DNA of 64,000 bases from Pantoea agglomerans NBRC 102470 (GTDB lineage Bacteria > Pseudomonadota > Gammaproteobacteria > Enterobacterales > Enterobacteriaceae), in contig NZ_BCZA01000003.1 of assembly GCF_001598475.1 (NCBI RefSeq), positions 124,001 to 188,000 on the forward strand, written 5' to 3'. Below the pieces are notes generated by a model. It was given only the letters and a program-made list of their open reading frames with translations, ran no database searches and was not told where the DNA came from. Positions 49,314-59,425 of this stretch are shown here, piece after piece. Positions within the stretch are counted from its first letter, which is position 1; each line of letters opens with the position of its first letter. A program made the translations under genes and the position numbers.

Positions 49314-50114
49314 ATGAGACTGATTCCTTTAGCGACACCAACCCAGGTGGGAAAATGGGCCGCCCGACATATTGTTAATCGTATCAATGCGTTTAACCCG
49401 ACGGCGGATAAACCTTTTGTCCTGGGTCTGCCAACCGGCGGTACGCCACTGGAAGCGTACAAACACCTGATTGATATGCACAAAGCGGGCCAGGTCAGTT
49501 TTAAAAACGTCGTGACATTCAATATGGATGAATATGTTGGCCTGCCAAAAGAGCATCCTGAGAGCTATCACAGCTTCATGTATCGAAATTTCTTCGATCA
49601 CGTTGATATTCAACCGGAAAATATCAACCTGCTGAATGGTAATGCCCCCGATATTGACGCAGAATGTCGTCAGTACGAAGAGAAAATTCGCGCGCTGGGT
49701 AAAATTCACCTGTTCATGGGCGGCGTTGGCAACGACGGTCATATCGCCTTTAACGAACCGGCTTCCTCTCTCGCTTCCCGTACCCGCATTAAAACCCTGA
49801 CCCATGACACCCGCGTGGCGAACTCCCGCTTCTTTAACGGTGACGTTGATCAGGTGCCTAAATATGCGCTGACGGTCGGCGTCGGTACGCTGCTGGATGC
49901 AGAGGAAGTGATGATTCTGGTTACCGGCCATGTTAAAGCGCAGGCATTACAGGCGGCGGTTGAAGGCAACGTTAATCATATGTGGACCATCAGCTGCCTG
50001 CAGCTGCACGCGAAATCGGTGGTAGTGTGCGATGAGCCGGCCACCATGGAACTGAAAGTGAAAACCGTGAAATATTTCCGCGAAATGGAAGCGGAAAATA
50101 TGAAAGGCGTGTAA
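49314..50114 (+). CDS. nagB: Glucosamine-6-phosphate deaminase
   Basis: NagB converts glucosamine-6-phosphate to fructose-6-phosphate and ammonia. The 266-residue protein has [13 protein letters not shown], the catalytic Asp72 in FNMDEYVGL and the active-site segment [15 protein letters not shown] good ribosome-binding site (TTGAGGTG) precedes the ATG. It is the first gene of nagBACD. Confidence 0.98.
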   Translation: MRLIPLATPTQVGKWAARHIVNRINAFNPTADKPFVLGLPTGGTPLEAYKHLIDMHKAGQVSFKNVVTFNMDEYVGLPKEHPESYHSFMYRNFFDHVDIQPENINLLNGNAPDIDAECRQYEEKIRALGKIHLFMGGVGNDGHIAFNEPASSLASRTRIKTLTHDTRVANSRFFNGDVDQVPKYALTVGVGTLLDAEEVMILVTGHVKAQALQAAVEGNVNHMWTISCLQLHAKSVVVCDEPATMELKVKTVKYFREMEAENMKGV

Positions 50115-50176
50115 CAGAACATTGTCATGCCCTGCTGTTACGCTGAGTGACAGCAGGCCAGGACGGGAGAAGAGAG

Positions 50177-51325
50177 ATGTACGCATTAGTTAACGGTCGA
50201 ATCTACAGTGGCCATGAGGTTCTGGATAATCACGCGGTGGTAGTTGCCGATGGGCGTATAGCGCGCGTCTGTCCGCGTGAAGCACTCCCGGCGGATATTG
50301 AGCAGCGGGATATGGCAGGGGCAAATATTGCGCCAGGCTTTATCGATCTCCAGCTCAATGGCTGCGGTGGCGTGCAGTTCAATGACAGCCTTGAGGCGCT
50401 CAGCATTGAAACGCTGGAAACGATGCAGCGCGCCAATGAAAAGTCTGGCTGCACCAGCTTTTTACCGACGCTTATCACCAGCAGCGACGCCCTGATGAAA
50501 CGGGCGATTGAAACCATGCGCGCTTACCTGCAGAAACATCAGAATCAGGCGCTGGGTCTGCATCTGGAAGGGCCCTGGCTGAGCAAAGCGAAAAAAGGCA
50601 CCCACGATCCGGCGCTGATTCGCCTGCCGGATGCGGCAATGGTGCAGTACCTGTGCGACAACGCGGACGTCATCACCAAAGTCACGCTTGCCCCTGAAAA
50701 TGCGGGTAGCGATGTGATTCGTCAATTGACTGATGCCGGGATTATTGTCTCAGCCGGTCACTCGAATGCGACCTATGAAGAAGCTAAAGCGGGCTTTTCT
50801 GCTGGTGTGAGTTTCGCGACGCACCTCTACAACGCCATGCCCACTTTTGCGGGACGTGAACCCGGGCTTATCGGTGCGCTGTTTGATTCGCCTGATGTAT
50901 ACTGCGGCATTATTGCGGACGGTTTACATGTACATTACGCTAACGTGCGCAATGCAAAACGCATCAAAGGCGACAAACTGGTGCTGGTCACGGATGCCAC
51001 TGCACCGGCTGGCGCGGACATAAGCGAGTTTATTTTTGCAGGCAAAACAATCTATTATCGCGATGGGCTCTGTGTCGACGAAAACGGCACATTAAGTGGT
51101 TCTGCCCTGACGATGATTGAAGCGGTACAAAACAGCGTTGAGCATGCAGGGATCGCACTGGACGAAGCGTTGCGCATGGCAACACTCTACCCGGCACGGG
51201 CGATGGGCGTGGAAAGGCAGTCAGGCTCGATCGAAGCAGGAAAAATCGCGAACCTGACTGTGTTTACGCGCGACTTTAAAATCATAAAGACGTTTGTCAA
51301 CGGAGACGACGTCCTGAGCGAGTAA
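50177..51325 (+). CDS. nagA: N-acetylglucosamine-6-phosphate deacetylase
   Basis: NagA deacetylates N-acetylglucosamine-6-phosphate for NagB. The start at 50177 ([14 protein letters not shown]) gives 382 residues as in E. coli, with GGGAGAAGAGAG upstream; a frame opening at 50147 lies ahead of that ribosome-binding site. Metal and catalytic motifs: [30 protein letters not shown] and [10 protein letters not shown]. Confidence 0.97.
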   Translation: MYALVNGRIYSGHEVLDNHAVVVADGRIARVCPREALPADIEQRDMAGANIAPGFIDLQLNGCGGVQFNDSLEALSIETLETMQRANEKSGCTSFLPTLITSSDALMKRAIETMRAYLQKHQNQALGLHLEGPWLSKAKKGTHDPALIRLPDAAMVQYLCDNADVITKVTLAPENAGSDVIRQLTDAGIIVSAGHSNATYEEAKAGFSAGVSFATHLYNAMPTFAGREPGLIGALFDSPDVYCGIIADGLHVHYANVRNAKRIKGDKLVLVTDATAPAGADISEFIFAGKTIYYRDGLCVDENGTLSGSALTMIEAVQNSVEHAGIALDEALRMATLYPARAMGVERQSGSIEAGKIANLTVFTRDFKIIKTFVNGDDVLSE

Positions 51326-51332
51326 GCACTGA

Positions 51333-52553
51333 ATGACCACTGGCGGCCAGTCACAAATAGGAAATGTCGATCTTGTTAAGCAACTCAATAGCGCAGCGGT
51401 TTACCGGCTGATTGATCAACAGGGGCCGATATCGCGCATTCAGATTGCCGAACTTAGCCAGCTCGCGCCCGCCAGCGTCACCAAAATTACCCGTCAGTTG
51501 ATTGAGCGCGGCCTGATCAAAGAGGTAGACCAGCAGGCGTCTACCGGTGGTCGCCGCGCCATCTCCATTATCACTGAAACCCGCCATTTCCATACCATCG
51601 GCGTCCGCCTCGGACGCAACGACGCCACCCTGACTCTGTTTGACCTCAGCGGTAAATCGCTGGCGCAGGAAGATTATGCGCTGCCGGAACGCACCCAGGA
51701 GACGCTGGAACATGCGCTGTTTAACGCCATCAGCAGCTTCATTGAGCAGCACCATCGTAAAATTCGCGAGCTGATCGCGATTTCAGTGATCCTGCCAGGG
51801 CTGGTCGATCCGATTAACGGCGTGATCCGCTATATGCCACACATCTCTGTCAGCCGCTGGCCGCTGGTCGCCAGTCTGAAAAAACGTTTTAACGTTACCA
51901 GTTTTGTGGGTCATGATATTCGCAGCCTGGCGCTGGCTGAGCACTATTTCGGTGCAAGCCGCGACTGTGCTGACTCAATTCTGGTGCGTTTACACCGTGG
52001 CACGGGCGCCGGCATTATTGCCAACGGCCATATTTTTCTCGGCAGCAACGGCAACGTTGGCGAGATCGGCCATATTCAGGTCGATCCGCTTGGCGAGCGC
52101 TGTCACTGCGGCAACTTTGGCTGCCTTGAAACCATTGCCGCCAACGGCGCCATTGAAAATCGGGTACGCCATCTGCTGAATCAGGGCTATCCCAGCGTAC
52201 TGACGCTGGAGGCGTGCCAGATATCCCACATCTGCAAAGCGGCCAATCAGGGTGATGCACTGGCCTGCGAAGTGGTTGAGCACGTTGGCCGTTATCTTGG
52301 CAAAGCTATTGCGATTGCGATCAACCTGTTTAATCCGCAAAAAGTGGTGCTGGCGGGTGAGATCACTGAAGCAGAAAAAGTGCTGCTGCCCGCGATTGAG
52401 GGCTGCATTAATACTCAGGCATTAGAGGCCTTCCGTAAAAATCTGCCGGTCGTGCGTTCCACCCTGGATCATCGTTCCGCTATTGGCGCCTTTGCGCTCG
52501 CTAAACGTGCCATGCTTAACGGCATTCTGCTGCAACATCTTCTGGAAGACTAA
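51333..52553 (+). CDS. nagC: N-acetylglucosamine repressor NagC (ROK family)
   Basis: NagC represses nag and related genes until N-acetylglucosamine-6-phosphate binds. The 406-residue protein has an N-terminal winged helix (RIQIAELSQLAPASVTKITRQLIERG) and a ROK sugar-kinase-like domain with the zinc motif CHCGNFGCLETIA. It follows nagA after 7 bases. Its stop codon touches the left end of a 146-bp palindromic element. Confidence 0.97.
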   Translation: MTTGGQSQIGNVDLVKQLNSAAVYRLIDQQGPISRIQIAELSQLAPASVTKITRQLIERGLIKEVDQQASTGGRRAISIITETRHFHTIGVRLGRNDATLTLFDLSGKSLAQEDYALPERTQETLEHALFNAISSFIEQHHRKIRELIAISVILPGLVDPINGVIRYMPHISVSRWPLVASLKKRFNVTSFVGHDIRSLALAEHYFGASRDCADSILVRLHRGTGAGIIANGHIFLGSNGNVGEIGHIQVDPLGERCHCGNFGCLETIAANGAIENRVRHLLNQGYPSVLTLEACQISHICKAANQGDALACEVVEHVGRYLGKAIAIAINLFNPQKVVLAGEITEAEKVLLPAIEGCINTQALEAFRKNLPVVRSTLDHRSAIGAFALAKRAMLNGILLQHLLED

Positions 52554-52698
52554 GAGCCTATCCCAGTAGGCGTAATTGGTGCAGGCAGTCTGGACACGGA
52601 CAGCGCGGAACAACCGGAGCGTACACGTAGTACGTGAGGATTGTGAGCACTGCCCAGGTTCAGAATGACAAATTAAATAGCCTAATGGGATAGGCTCT
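52553..52698 (+). repeat. 146-bp palindromic element between nagC and nagD
   Basis: The ends are inverted repeats: AGAGCCTATCCCAGTAGGC at left and, in reverse complement, AGAGCCTATCCCATTAGGC at right (18 of 19). The interior includes GTACACGTAGTACGTGAGG and further self-complementary tracts. It begins on the last base of the nagC stop and adds about 145 bases within the nag operon. I recall very similar sequences scattered in enterobacterial genomes but cannot name the family. It is unrelated to the element at 6274, 28579 and 39112. Confidence 0.8.
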
Positions 52699-52739
52699 AA
52701 GCTAACCCGCTGCTGTGGCGGGCCACATCGGATCTGACT

Positions 52740-53492
52740 ATGACCATTAAAAGCGTAATTTGTGATATCGATGGCGTGCTGATGCACGACAACACGGCCG
52801 TTCCCGGCGCACAGGAGTTTTTACAGCGCATTCTGGCCAAAGAGATGCCGCTGGTGGTGCTGACGAACTATCCCTCGCAAACCGAGCAGGATCTGGCCAA
52901 CCGTTTTGCCTCGGCCGGTGTCGAGGTTCCCGATTCCGTTTTCTATACCTCCGCAATGGCAACCGCCGACTTCCTGCGCCGTCAGGAGGGCAAAAAGGCG
53001 TATGTAATTGGTGAGGGCGCACTGATTCATGAACTCTACAAAGCGGGCTTTACCATTACCGATGTGAATCCCGATTTTGTCATTGTCGGAGAGACGCGCT
53101 CGTTTAACTGGGACATGATGCATAAAGCGGCCTTCTTTGTGGCTAATGGCGCTCGTTTTATTGCCACCAACCCGGATACCCATGCGCGCGGTTTTATTCC
53201 TGCCTGTGGCGCACTCTGTGCGGGTATTGAGAAGATATCAGGCCGTCGCCCGTTTGTGGTCGGCAAGCCCAGCCCCTACATCATGCGCGCCGCGCTGAAC
53301 AAAATGCAGGCCCACTCGGAAGAGACCGTGATTGTCGGTGACAATCTGCGAACCGATATTCTGGCCGGTTTTCAGGCGGGTCTGGAGACGGTGCTGGTGC
53401 TCTCCGGCGTCTCGACGCTGAGTGATATCGATGCCATGCCGTTCCGTCCGGACTGGATCTACCCTTCTGTGGCCGATATCGACCTGTTCTGA
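52740..53492 (+). CDS. nagD: HAD-family phosphatase NagD (UMP/ribonucleotide monophosphatase)
   Basis: NagD is a type II HAD phosphatase active on UMP and other monophosphates in E. coli. The 250-residue protein has the nucleophile motif CDIDGVLMHD (Asp9, Asp11), LTNYPSQTEQDL and the metal motif IVGDNLRTDILAG. It is the last gene of nagBACD and is separated from nagC by the palindromic element. Confidence 0.95.
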   Translation: MTIKSVICDIDGVLMHDNTAVPGAQEFLQRILAKEMPLVVLTNYPSQTEQDLANRFASAGVEVPDSVFYTSAMATADFLRRQEGKKAYVIGEGALIHELYKAGFTITDVNPDFVIVGETRSFNWDMMHKAAFFVANGARFIATNPDTHARGFIPACGALCAGIEKISGRRPFVVGKPSPYIMRAALNKMQAHSEETVIVGDNLRTDILAGFQAGLETVLVLSGVSTLSDIDAMPFRPDWIYPSVADIDLF

Positions 53493-53505
53493 TTCATTTC
53501 TCTTA

Positions 53506-53544
53506 TGACGCATCCGGCTAATCTGTGATGCGTCACCTCTTTTT
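53506..53544 (+). terminator. Terminator after nagD
   Basis: TGACGCATC (53506-53514) pairs with GATGCGTCA (53527-53535), and CCTCTTTTT follows, 14 bases past the nagD stop. Confidence 0.68.
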
Positions 53545-53799
53545 GCGCTATATATCCCACTTTTACTGCCTGATTTCTGCTCACAAAAGCTATTTTATTG
53601 CTGATCCATCAACGAAACGGCATTAAAATTATCGTTTATTCAATTTTATTGCCATGCAAGCAATCTTTTTATCAGTAAATCACGATTCCTCTTGCATTGA
53701 ATGCACCAAATAGCGCATTTTCTTATGTATCACGCAGCATCAGGCTGCCGGACAAACGCAAAAGATAACATCGCCGTAAGGTGAGCTCAGGAGTCAGTT
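53545..53799 (+). promoter_or_regulatory. Upstream region of asnB
   Basis: This AT-rich 255-base stretch between the nagD terminator and asnB has no ORF. It presumably holds the asnB promoter. I cannot assign specific operators. Confidence 0.5.
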
Positions 53800-55467
53800 A
53801 TGTGTTCAATTTTTGGTGTGCTGGATCTGAAAACCGATCCTGTTGAGCTGCGCAAAAAAGCGCTGGAATGTTCACGCTTAATGCGTCATCGCGGCCCGGA
53901 CTGGTCAGGCGTCTATGCCGATGACCATGCTATTCTGGCGCATGAACGTCTCTCAATTGTTGACGTTAACAATGGCGCACAGCCGCTGTACAACGCCGAT
54001 CACACCCACGTACTGGCAGTTAACGGCGAAATTTATAACCATCAGGCACTGCGCGCTGAACTCAGCGATCGCTACGCGTTTCAGACCGGTTCTGACTGTG
54101 AAGTGATTCTGGCGCTCTATCAGGAGAAAGGTGTCGATTTCCTCGATGAGCTGGAAGGCATGTTCGCCTTTATCCTCTATGACACCGTTAAAAAAACGTA
54201 CCTGATTGGTCGCGACCACATCGGCATCATCCCGCTCTATATGGGTAACGATGAGCATGGCAACCTGTTTGTTGCTTCAGAAATGAAAGCGCTGGTGCCA
54301 GCCTGCCGTTCAATCAAAGAGTTCCCGCCGGGAAGCTACCTCTCCAGCACCGATGGCGAGATCCGCCGTTACTGGCAGCGCGACTGGATGGAATATAAAA
54401 ACGTTGAGCACAACACCACCGACGCCGCTGGCCTGAAACATGCGCTGGAAGAGTCCGTGAAAAGCCACCTGATGTCAGATGTGCCTTACGGCGTGCTGCT
54501 GTCAGGCGGTCTGGACTCTTCCATCATTTCAGCCGTGACAAAGCGTTACGCGGCGAAGCGGGTTGAAGATCAGGATAAAAGTGATGCGTGGTGGCCACAG
54601 CTGCACTCCTTCGCGGTAGGGCTGGAAGGTTCACCCGACTTAAAAGCGGCGAAATCGGTGGCGGAGCATCTGGGCACCGTACACCATGAAATTCATTTCA
54701 CCGTGCAGGAAGGTCTGGATGCCATTCGCGATGTGATTTATCACATTGAAACCTATGACGTCACCACCATTCGTGCCTCTACGCCAATGTACTTAATGTC
54801 ACGTAAAATTAAAGCGATGGGCATTAAGATGGTGCTGTCGGGCGAAGGCGCAGATGAAGTCTTCGGCGGCTATCTCTATTTCCATAAAGCGCCAAACGCC
54901 AAAGAGTTCCACGAAGAAAACGTACGTAAACTGCAGGCGCTGCATATGTTCGACTGCGCCCGTGCCAACAAAGCGATGTCCGCCTGGGGCGTTGAAGCCC
55001 GCGTACCGTTCCTGGATAAAAAATTCCTGGATGTGGCGATGCGAATCAACCCGGCCGATAAAATGTGTGGCAGCAACGGTAAAATGGAGAAGCACATTCT
55101 GCGTGAATGTTTCTCCTCTTACCTGCCGGAGAGCGTGGCGTGGCGTCAGAAAGAGCAGTTCTCGGATGGCGTAGGTTACAGCTGGATCGACTCACTGAAA
55201 GAAGTGGCTGCGAAGCAAATCAGCGATCAGCAGCTGGCTACCGCTCACTTCCGCTTCCCGTTCAACACGCCGGGTTCGAAAGAAGCCTATCTCTATCGTG
55301 AGATCTTTGAAGAGCTGTTCCCGTTGGCGAGCGCGGCAGAGTGTGTGCCTGGCGGTCCATCGGTCGCCTGTTCTTCTGCCAAAGCGATTGAATGGGATGA
55401 AGCGTTTAAAAACATGGACGATCCCTCTGGTCGTGCCGTGGGTGTGCATCAGTCAGCCTATAAATAA
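53800..55467 (+). CDS. asnB: Asparagine synthetase B (glutamine-hydrolysing)
   Basis: AsnB makes asparagine from aspartate, ATP and glutamine. The 555-residue protein has the glutaminase domain with N-terminal nucleophile Cys2 (MCSIFGVLDLK; RGPDWSGVYADDHAILAHERLSIVD) and a synthetase domain with the ATP pyrophosphatase loop LLSGGLDSSIISA. A terminator and a tRNA cluster follow, as in E. coli. Confidence 0.98.
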   Translation: MCSIFGVLDLKTDPVELRKKALECSRLMRHRGPDWSGVYADDHAILAHERLSIVDVNNGAQPLYNADHTHVLAVNGEIYNHQALRAELSDRYAFQTGSDCEVILALYQEKGVDFLDELEGMFAFILYDTVKKTYLIGRDHIGIIPLYMGNDEHGNLFVASEMKALVPACRSIKEFPPGSYLSSTDGEIRRYWQRDWMEYKNVEHNTTDAAGLKHALEESVKSHLMSDVPYGVLLSGGLDSSIISAVTKRYAAKRVEDQDKSDAWWPQLHSFAVGLEGSPDLKAAKSVAEHLGTVHHEIHFTVQEGLDAIRDVIYHIETYDVTTIRASTPMYLMSRKIKAMGIKMVLSGEGADEVFGGYLYFHKAPNAKEFHEENVRKLQALHMFDCARANKAMSAWGVEARVPFLDKKFLDVAMRINPADKMCGSNGKMEKHILRECFSSYLPESVAWRQKEQFSDGVGYSWIDSLKEVAAKQISDQQLATAHFRFPFNTPGSKEAYLYREIFEELFPLASAAECVPGGPSVACSSAKAIEWDEAFKNMDDPSGRAVGVHQSAYK

Positions 55468-55487
55468 GCCGGCAGAAAGCAACCAGA

Positions 55488-55514
55488 ATGGGCCCGTTGT
55501 GGCCCATTTTTTTT
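55488..55514 (+). terminator. Rho-independent terminator of asnB
   Basis: ATGGGCC-CGTTGT-GGCCCAT is followed by a run of T, 21 bases after the stop codon. Confidence 0.85.
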
Positions 55515-55616
55515 ACGATTAGCGTTGTATTCACTGAAAAATTGCCGAATAAACATCCAGGCTGGTTATAAGCCAGTCAAACAGCGATTATCTGGCAAAA
55601 AACGGTAAAAAAATTG

Positions 55617-55645
55617 TTGACGCTGTCTGGTCAACTCCGCATAAT
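55617..55645 (+). promoter_or_regulatory. Promoter of the Met-Leu-Gln tRNA operon
   Basis: TTGACG and CATAAT are 17 bases apart, followed by a GC-rich discriminator (GCGCCCCGC), about 40 bases before the first tRNA. This is typical of a strong, stringently controlled stable-RNA promoter. Confidence 0.8.
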
Positions 55646-55685
55646 GCGCCCCGCAACGCCGATGAAGGTAACGCGAAAAAAAGAT

Positions 55686-55762
55686 GGCTACGTAGCTCAG
55701 CTGGTTAGAGCACAGCACTCATAATGCTGGGGTCACAGGTTCGATTCCCGTCGTAGCCACCA
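55686..55762 (+). tRNA. metT: tRNA-Met (CAU), elongator type
   Basis: 77 bases with encoded CCA; GGCTACGTAGCTCAG at the 5' end and anticodon CAT in CTCATAAT. First gene of the cluster and identical to the copy at 56085. Order and identity match E. coli metT-leuW-glnU-glnW-metU-glnV-glnX. Confidence 0.97.
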
Positions 55763-55771
55763 TCTTTTTTT

Positions 55772-55856
55772 GCGGGAGTGGCGAAATTGGTAGACGCACC
55801 AGATTTAGGTTCTGGCGCCGCAAGGTGTGCGAGTTCAAGTCTCGCCTCCCGCACCA
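55772..55856 (+). tRNA. leuW: tRNA-Leu (UAG)
   Basis: 85 bases, a class II tRNA with a long variable arm (GGCGCCGCAAGGTGTGC). Anticodon TAG in ATTTAGGT; encoded CCA. Confidence 0.97.
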
Positions 55857-55878
55857 TTTCATTATTCGGCAGCGTGGA

Positions 55879-55953
55879 TGGGATATCGCCAAGCGGTAAG
55901 GCACCGGTTTTTGATACCGGCATTCCCTGGTTCGAATCCAGGTATCCCAGCCA
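55879..55953 (+). tRNA. glnU: tRNA-Gln (UUG), first copy
   Basis: 75 bases with encoded CCA. Anticodon TTG in the loop TTTTGAT; 5' end TGGGATATCGCC. Identical to the next Gln gene. Confidence 0.97.
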
Positions 55954-55987
55954 ATTTCGATGATTCTCGAGGCTGAGAACGGACGAA

Positions 55988-56062
55988 TGGGATATCGCCA
56001 AGCGGTAAGGCACCGGTTTTTGATACCGGCATTCCCTGGTTCGAATCCAGGTATCCCAGCCA
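55988..56062 (+). tRNA. glnW: tRNA-Gln (UUG), second copy
   Basis: 75 bases, identical to the copy at 55879; anticodon TTG, encoded CCA. Confidence 0.97.
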
Positions 56063-56084
56063 TCATTGAAATGCAGTACAATTT

Positions 56085-56161
56085 GGCTACGTAGCTCAGC
56101 TGGTTAGAGCACAGCACTCATAATGCTGGGGTCACAGGTTCGATTCCCGTCGTAGCCACCA
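56085..56161 (+). tRNA. metU: tRNA-Met (CAU), second copy
   Basis: 77 bases, identical to the gene at 55686; anticodon CAT, encoded CCA. Confidence 0.97.
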
Positions 56162-56167
56162 TATAAT

Positions 56168-56242
56168 TGGGGTGTCGCCAAGCGGTAAGGCACTGGTTTC
56201 TGATACCAGCATTCCGGGGTTCGAATCCCTGCACCCCAGCCA
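56168..56242 (+). tRNA. glnV: tRNA-Gln (CUG), first copy
   Basis: 75 bases with encoded CCA; anticodon CTG in TTCTGAT. It differs from the UUG isoacceptor in the anticodon and in stem pairs. Confidence 0.97.
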
Positions 56243-56272
56243 TACAAAAGACAATTTGAAAAACACCATTAT

Positions 56273-56347
56273 TGGGGTGTCGCCAAGCGGTAAGGCACTG
56301 GTTTCTGATACCAGCATTCCGGGGTTCGAATCCCTGCACCCCAGCCA
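56273..56347 (+). tRNA. glnX: tRNA-Gln (CUG), second copy
   Basis: 75 bases, identical to the copy at 56168; last tRNA of the operon. Confidence 0.97.
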
Positions 56348-56361
56348 AATTGCACAACCTG

Positions 56362-56389
56362 GCCCGCTTTAGCGGGCTTTGTTGTTTTT
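56362..56389 (+). terminator. Terminator of the Met-Leu-Gln tRNA operon
   Basis: GCCCGC-TTTA-GCGGGC is followed by TTTGTTGTTTTT, 15 bases after the last tRNA. Confidence 0.85.
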
Positions 56390-56446
56390 GTCGTTCCCCT
56401 TCCTGATTGCAGGCCCGCCGTGCGGCGAGCCGACATGCGCAATCTG

Positions 56447-57619
56447 CTATAATCCCAGCGCGTAGCGCAATAACTGCCGCTTCAGTACCCCGGAATGTTC
56501 GGCGGCAATCAATCCGAGATTACGTGCAAACCGCAGCGGTGCCAGCTGATTGCTGAAGGCAAAATAGAACAGATCCATACCGCCCTGCATCAGCATATTG
56601 TCTTTACGACGTTGCCGGTGATAGCGCTGCAATACGCGCTCGGATGCCCAATCCTCCGCCGCACCGCGTGCGCTGACCAGCACATTAATCAATGCATCAA
56701 TATCGCGATAGCCCAGATTCACGCCCTGCCCGGCCAGCGGATTAATGGTATGCGCGGCATCACCGACCAGCGCCAGTCCTGGCAGGACATACCGTGAAGC
56801 GTGACGCCGTACCAGCGGGAAGCCGCCCGCCACGTGGGCTTTAAAACGTCCCAGACGGGCCGGGAAGTGGCTGGCTATCTCTTTTTCCAGCTGGGCCATC
56901 GGCATCGCCTGTAGCTGGCGGACTCTTGCGGGCGCGTCATACCAGACCAGCGAGGCCCGGTTGCCATACAGCGGTAAAAAGGCGCGCGGTCCCTGAGGCG
57001 TAAAGTGCTGCCAGGTCGCATCGCCTGCCGGATGTTCGCAGGTCACGCTGATCAGTAAACAGGATTGCGCATAGCTCCAGCCATGAATACCAATCCCGGC
57101 CATCTGTCGCACCTGAGAGTTCGCGCCATCAGCCCCAACCACCAGGCGGGCGTGTAAGGCAACGCCGTCGTTGAGGTCGATGCGCCAGCCGCCATTTTCT
57201 GGCTGCAGGTTCTCCAGTGTGGCCGGGCAATAGCAGGTCACGCCCAGCGACTGCATCTCCTCCCATAACGCCCGCTGAAGCACGCTGTTCTCGACCATAA
57301 AGCCCAGCTCGGGCAGCCCCAGCGAGGCCGCATCAAAACTCACCTGCGCCGTCTGCCACTCCCAGGTTTCCAGCCTGCGATAGGGGGCGCTGCGCATCGC
57401 CTCTACCCGTGGCCAGACGTTAAGCTGCTTCAGCAACCCAACCGAGGATGAGCCAATCGCCGAAATTCGCAGATCGGGATCGCTGTCGGCATCAAAAGGC
57501 GCGGGTTCGGCACGCTCAATGACCGCAACGCGAAAATGTTGCTGCGTCAGTCCACAGGCCAGCGCCGCACCGACCATGCCACCGCCAACAATCACTACAT
57601 CAAACTGATTATCCTGCAT
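56447..57619 (-). CDS. ubiF: 3-demethoxyubiquinol 3-hydroxylase UbiF
   Basis: UbiF is the FAD-dependent monooxygenase that adds the last ring hydroxyl in ubiquinone synthesis. The 390-residue protein has the dinucleotide fold VVIVGGGMVGAALACG, the DG motif VVGADGANSQVR and the FAD motif LVGDAAHTINPLAGQGVNLGYRD. It is convergent with the tRNA cluster and divergent from miaB, the same context as in E. coli. Confidence 0.96.
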   Translation of the reverse strand: MQDNQFDVVIVGGGMVGAALACGLTQQHFRVAVIERAEPAPFDADSDPDLRISAIGSSSVGLLKQLNVWPRVEAMRSAPYRRLETWEWQTAQVSFDAASLGLPELGFMVENSVLQRALWEEMQSLGVTCYCPATLENLQPENGGWRIDLNDGVALHARLVVGADGANSQVRQMAGIGIHGWSYAQSCLLISVTCEHPAGDATWQHFTPQGPRAFLPLYGNRASLVWYDAPARVRQLQAMPMAQLEKEIASHFPARLGRFKAHVAGGFPLVRRHASRYVLPGLALVGDAAHTINPLAGQGVNLGYRDIDALINVLVSARGAAEDWASERVLQRYHRQRRKDNMLMQGGMDLFYFAFSNQLAPLRFARNLGLIAAEHSGVLKRQLLRYALGL

Positions 57620-57791
57620 TGCTTATGTCCCTCTCTTATTCCCGCCAGCCTGCGCAACACGGGTCTGAATAAAGCAAAGTGTACCGGAAAACCGGATTGC
57701 TGGCAGAAAAGCCCTGAGGCTGGTCACAACAGCATCAAAGCATTACAATACGCGCCCCGCACTTCACTGCACTGAATCAATGGTTAGCGCG

Positions 57792-59216
57792 ATGACAAAA
57801 AAACTGCATATCAAAACCTGGGGATGTCAGATGAATGAGTATGATTCATCCAAGATGTCTGATCTGCTGAACAGTTCGCACGGCTATACGCTGACCGAGG
57901 TTCCTGAAGAGGCGGATATTCTGCTGCTTAACACCTGTTCTATTCGCGAGAAAGCGCAGGAGAAAGTATTCCACCTGCTGGGACGCTGGAGAAAACTCAA
58001 AGAGCGCAACCCGGATGTGATTATCGGCGTGGGCGGCTGCGTGGCGTCGCAGGAAGGGGATCATATCCGCCAGCGTGCGCCCTGCGTGGATATCGTTTTT
58101 GGTCCGCAGACACTGCACCGCCTGCCAGAGATGATCAACACCGTGCGCGGCACCAAAAGCCCGGTGGTCGACATCAGCTTCCCGGAAATCGAGAAATTTG
58201 ATCGCCTGCCGGAACCGCGCGCAGACGGCCCGACTGCCTTTGTCTCCATCATGGAAGGCTGCAACAAATATTGTACTTTCTGCGTGGTGCCTTACACCCG
58301 TGGCGAGGAAGTGAGCCGTCCGAGCGATGACATTCTGCTGGAGATCGCTCAGCTGGCAGCGCAGGGCGTGCGTGAAGTTAACCTGCTTGGCCAGAACGTT
58401 AACGCCTATCGTGGTGCCACCTTTGATGGTGAAATCTGTACCTTCGCTGAGCTGCTGCGCCTGGTCGCCGCCATCGACGGTATCGACCGCATTCGCTTCA
58501 CCACCAGCCACCCGATTGAGTTCACCGATGACATCATTGAGGTCTACCGCGATACGCCGGAACTGGTGAGCTTCCTGCACCTGCCGGTTCAGAGTGGATC
58601 AGACCGTATTCTGACGCTGATGAAGCGTGCTCATACCGCGCTGGAGTATAAGGCGATTATCCGCAAGCTGCGCGCGGCGCGCCCGGATATTGAGATCAGC
58701 TCTGACTTCATCATTGGTTTCCCCGGTGAAACTCAGCAGGATTTCGAGCAGACCATGAAGCTTATCGCCGAGATCAATTTCGACGTCAGCTTCAGCTTTA
58801 TCTACTCTGCCCGTCCCGGCACGCCCGCCGCTGACCTGCCGGATGATGTCAGCGAAGAGGAGAAAAAGCAGCGTCTGTGGATCCTGCAGGACCGCATTAA
58901 CCAGCAGGCGCAGGCGATCAGTCGCCGCATGGTGGGGACAGTGCAGCGTATTCTGGTGGAAGGCATCTCCCGCAAGAACGTGATGGAAGTCTCTGGCCGC
59001 ACCGAAAATAACCGCGTGGTGAATTTCGAAGGCTCGCCTGAAATGATCGGCCGCTTTGTGGATGTTGAGATTGTTGATGTCTACACCAACTCGCTGCGCG
59101 GCAAACTGGTGCGTACTGAAGAAGAGATGGGGCTGCGCATGGCGGAAAGCCCGGCGTCCGTGATCGCCCGTACCCGTAAAGAAAATGAAATCGGCGTGAG
59201 TCTGTTCCAGCCGTGA
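57792..59216 (+). CDS. miaB: tRNA-2-methylthio-N6-dimethylallyladenosine synthase MiaB
   Basis: MiaB is a radical SAM methylthiotransferase that modifies A37 of tRNAs reading UNN codons. Starting at 57792 ([22 protein letters not shown]) gives 474 residues as in E. coli; an in-frame ATG at 57780 is possible. The auxiliary cluster cysteines are in WGCQMN (Cys12), LNTCSIRE and GGCVASQ, and the radical SAM motif is [10 protein letters not shown]-terminal TRAM domain begins near residue 378. Confidence 0.96.
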   Translation: MTKKLHIKTWGCQMNEYDSSKMSDLLNSSHGYTLTEVPEEADILLLNTCSIREKAQEKVFHLLGRWRKLKERNPDVIIGVGGCVASQEGDHIRQRAPCVDIVFGPQTLHRLPEMINTVRGTKSPVVDISFPEIEKFDRLPEPRADGPTAFVSIMEGCNKYCTFCVVPYTRGEEVSRPSDDILLEIAQLAAQGVREVNLLGQNVNAYRGATFDGEICTFAELLRLVAAIDGIDRIRFTTSHPIEFTDDIIEVYRDTPELVSFLHLPVQSGSDRILTLMKRAHTALEYKAIIRKLRAARPDIEISSDFIIGFPGETQQDFEQTMKLIAEINFDVSFSFIYSARPGTPAADLPDDVSEEEKKQRLWILQDRINQQAQAISRRMVGTVQRILVEGISRKNVMEVSGRTENNRVVNFEGSPEMIGRFVDVEIVDVYTNSLRGKLVRTEEEMGLRMAESPASVIARTRKENEIGVSLFQP

Positions 59217-59425
59217 TGCCTGCTTTACTGTGCGGCAGCGCGCATCGCGTTGCCGCCAATTTCACTTTGCACCACTTGCTTTCTGAAAGTGTCGCCCAAA
59301 TATCTCTCCATAAGCTTGCGCCCAGGCGTTACGGCATAAATAATTTCGTTATGGTGCATCCGGTTAAGCTTAACGGTGCGTCAGACACATCCCATAACTG
59401 GCCCTGAGTGACCCAAAGGATTCGT

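Noticed and set aside
55705-56357. Minus-strand frames with repeated peptide motifs over the tRNA cluster
   Set aside because: They are translations of tRNA gene antisense sequence; the repetition reflects duplicate tRNA genes.
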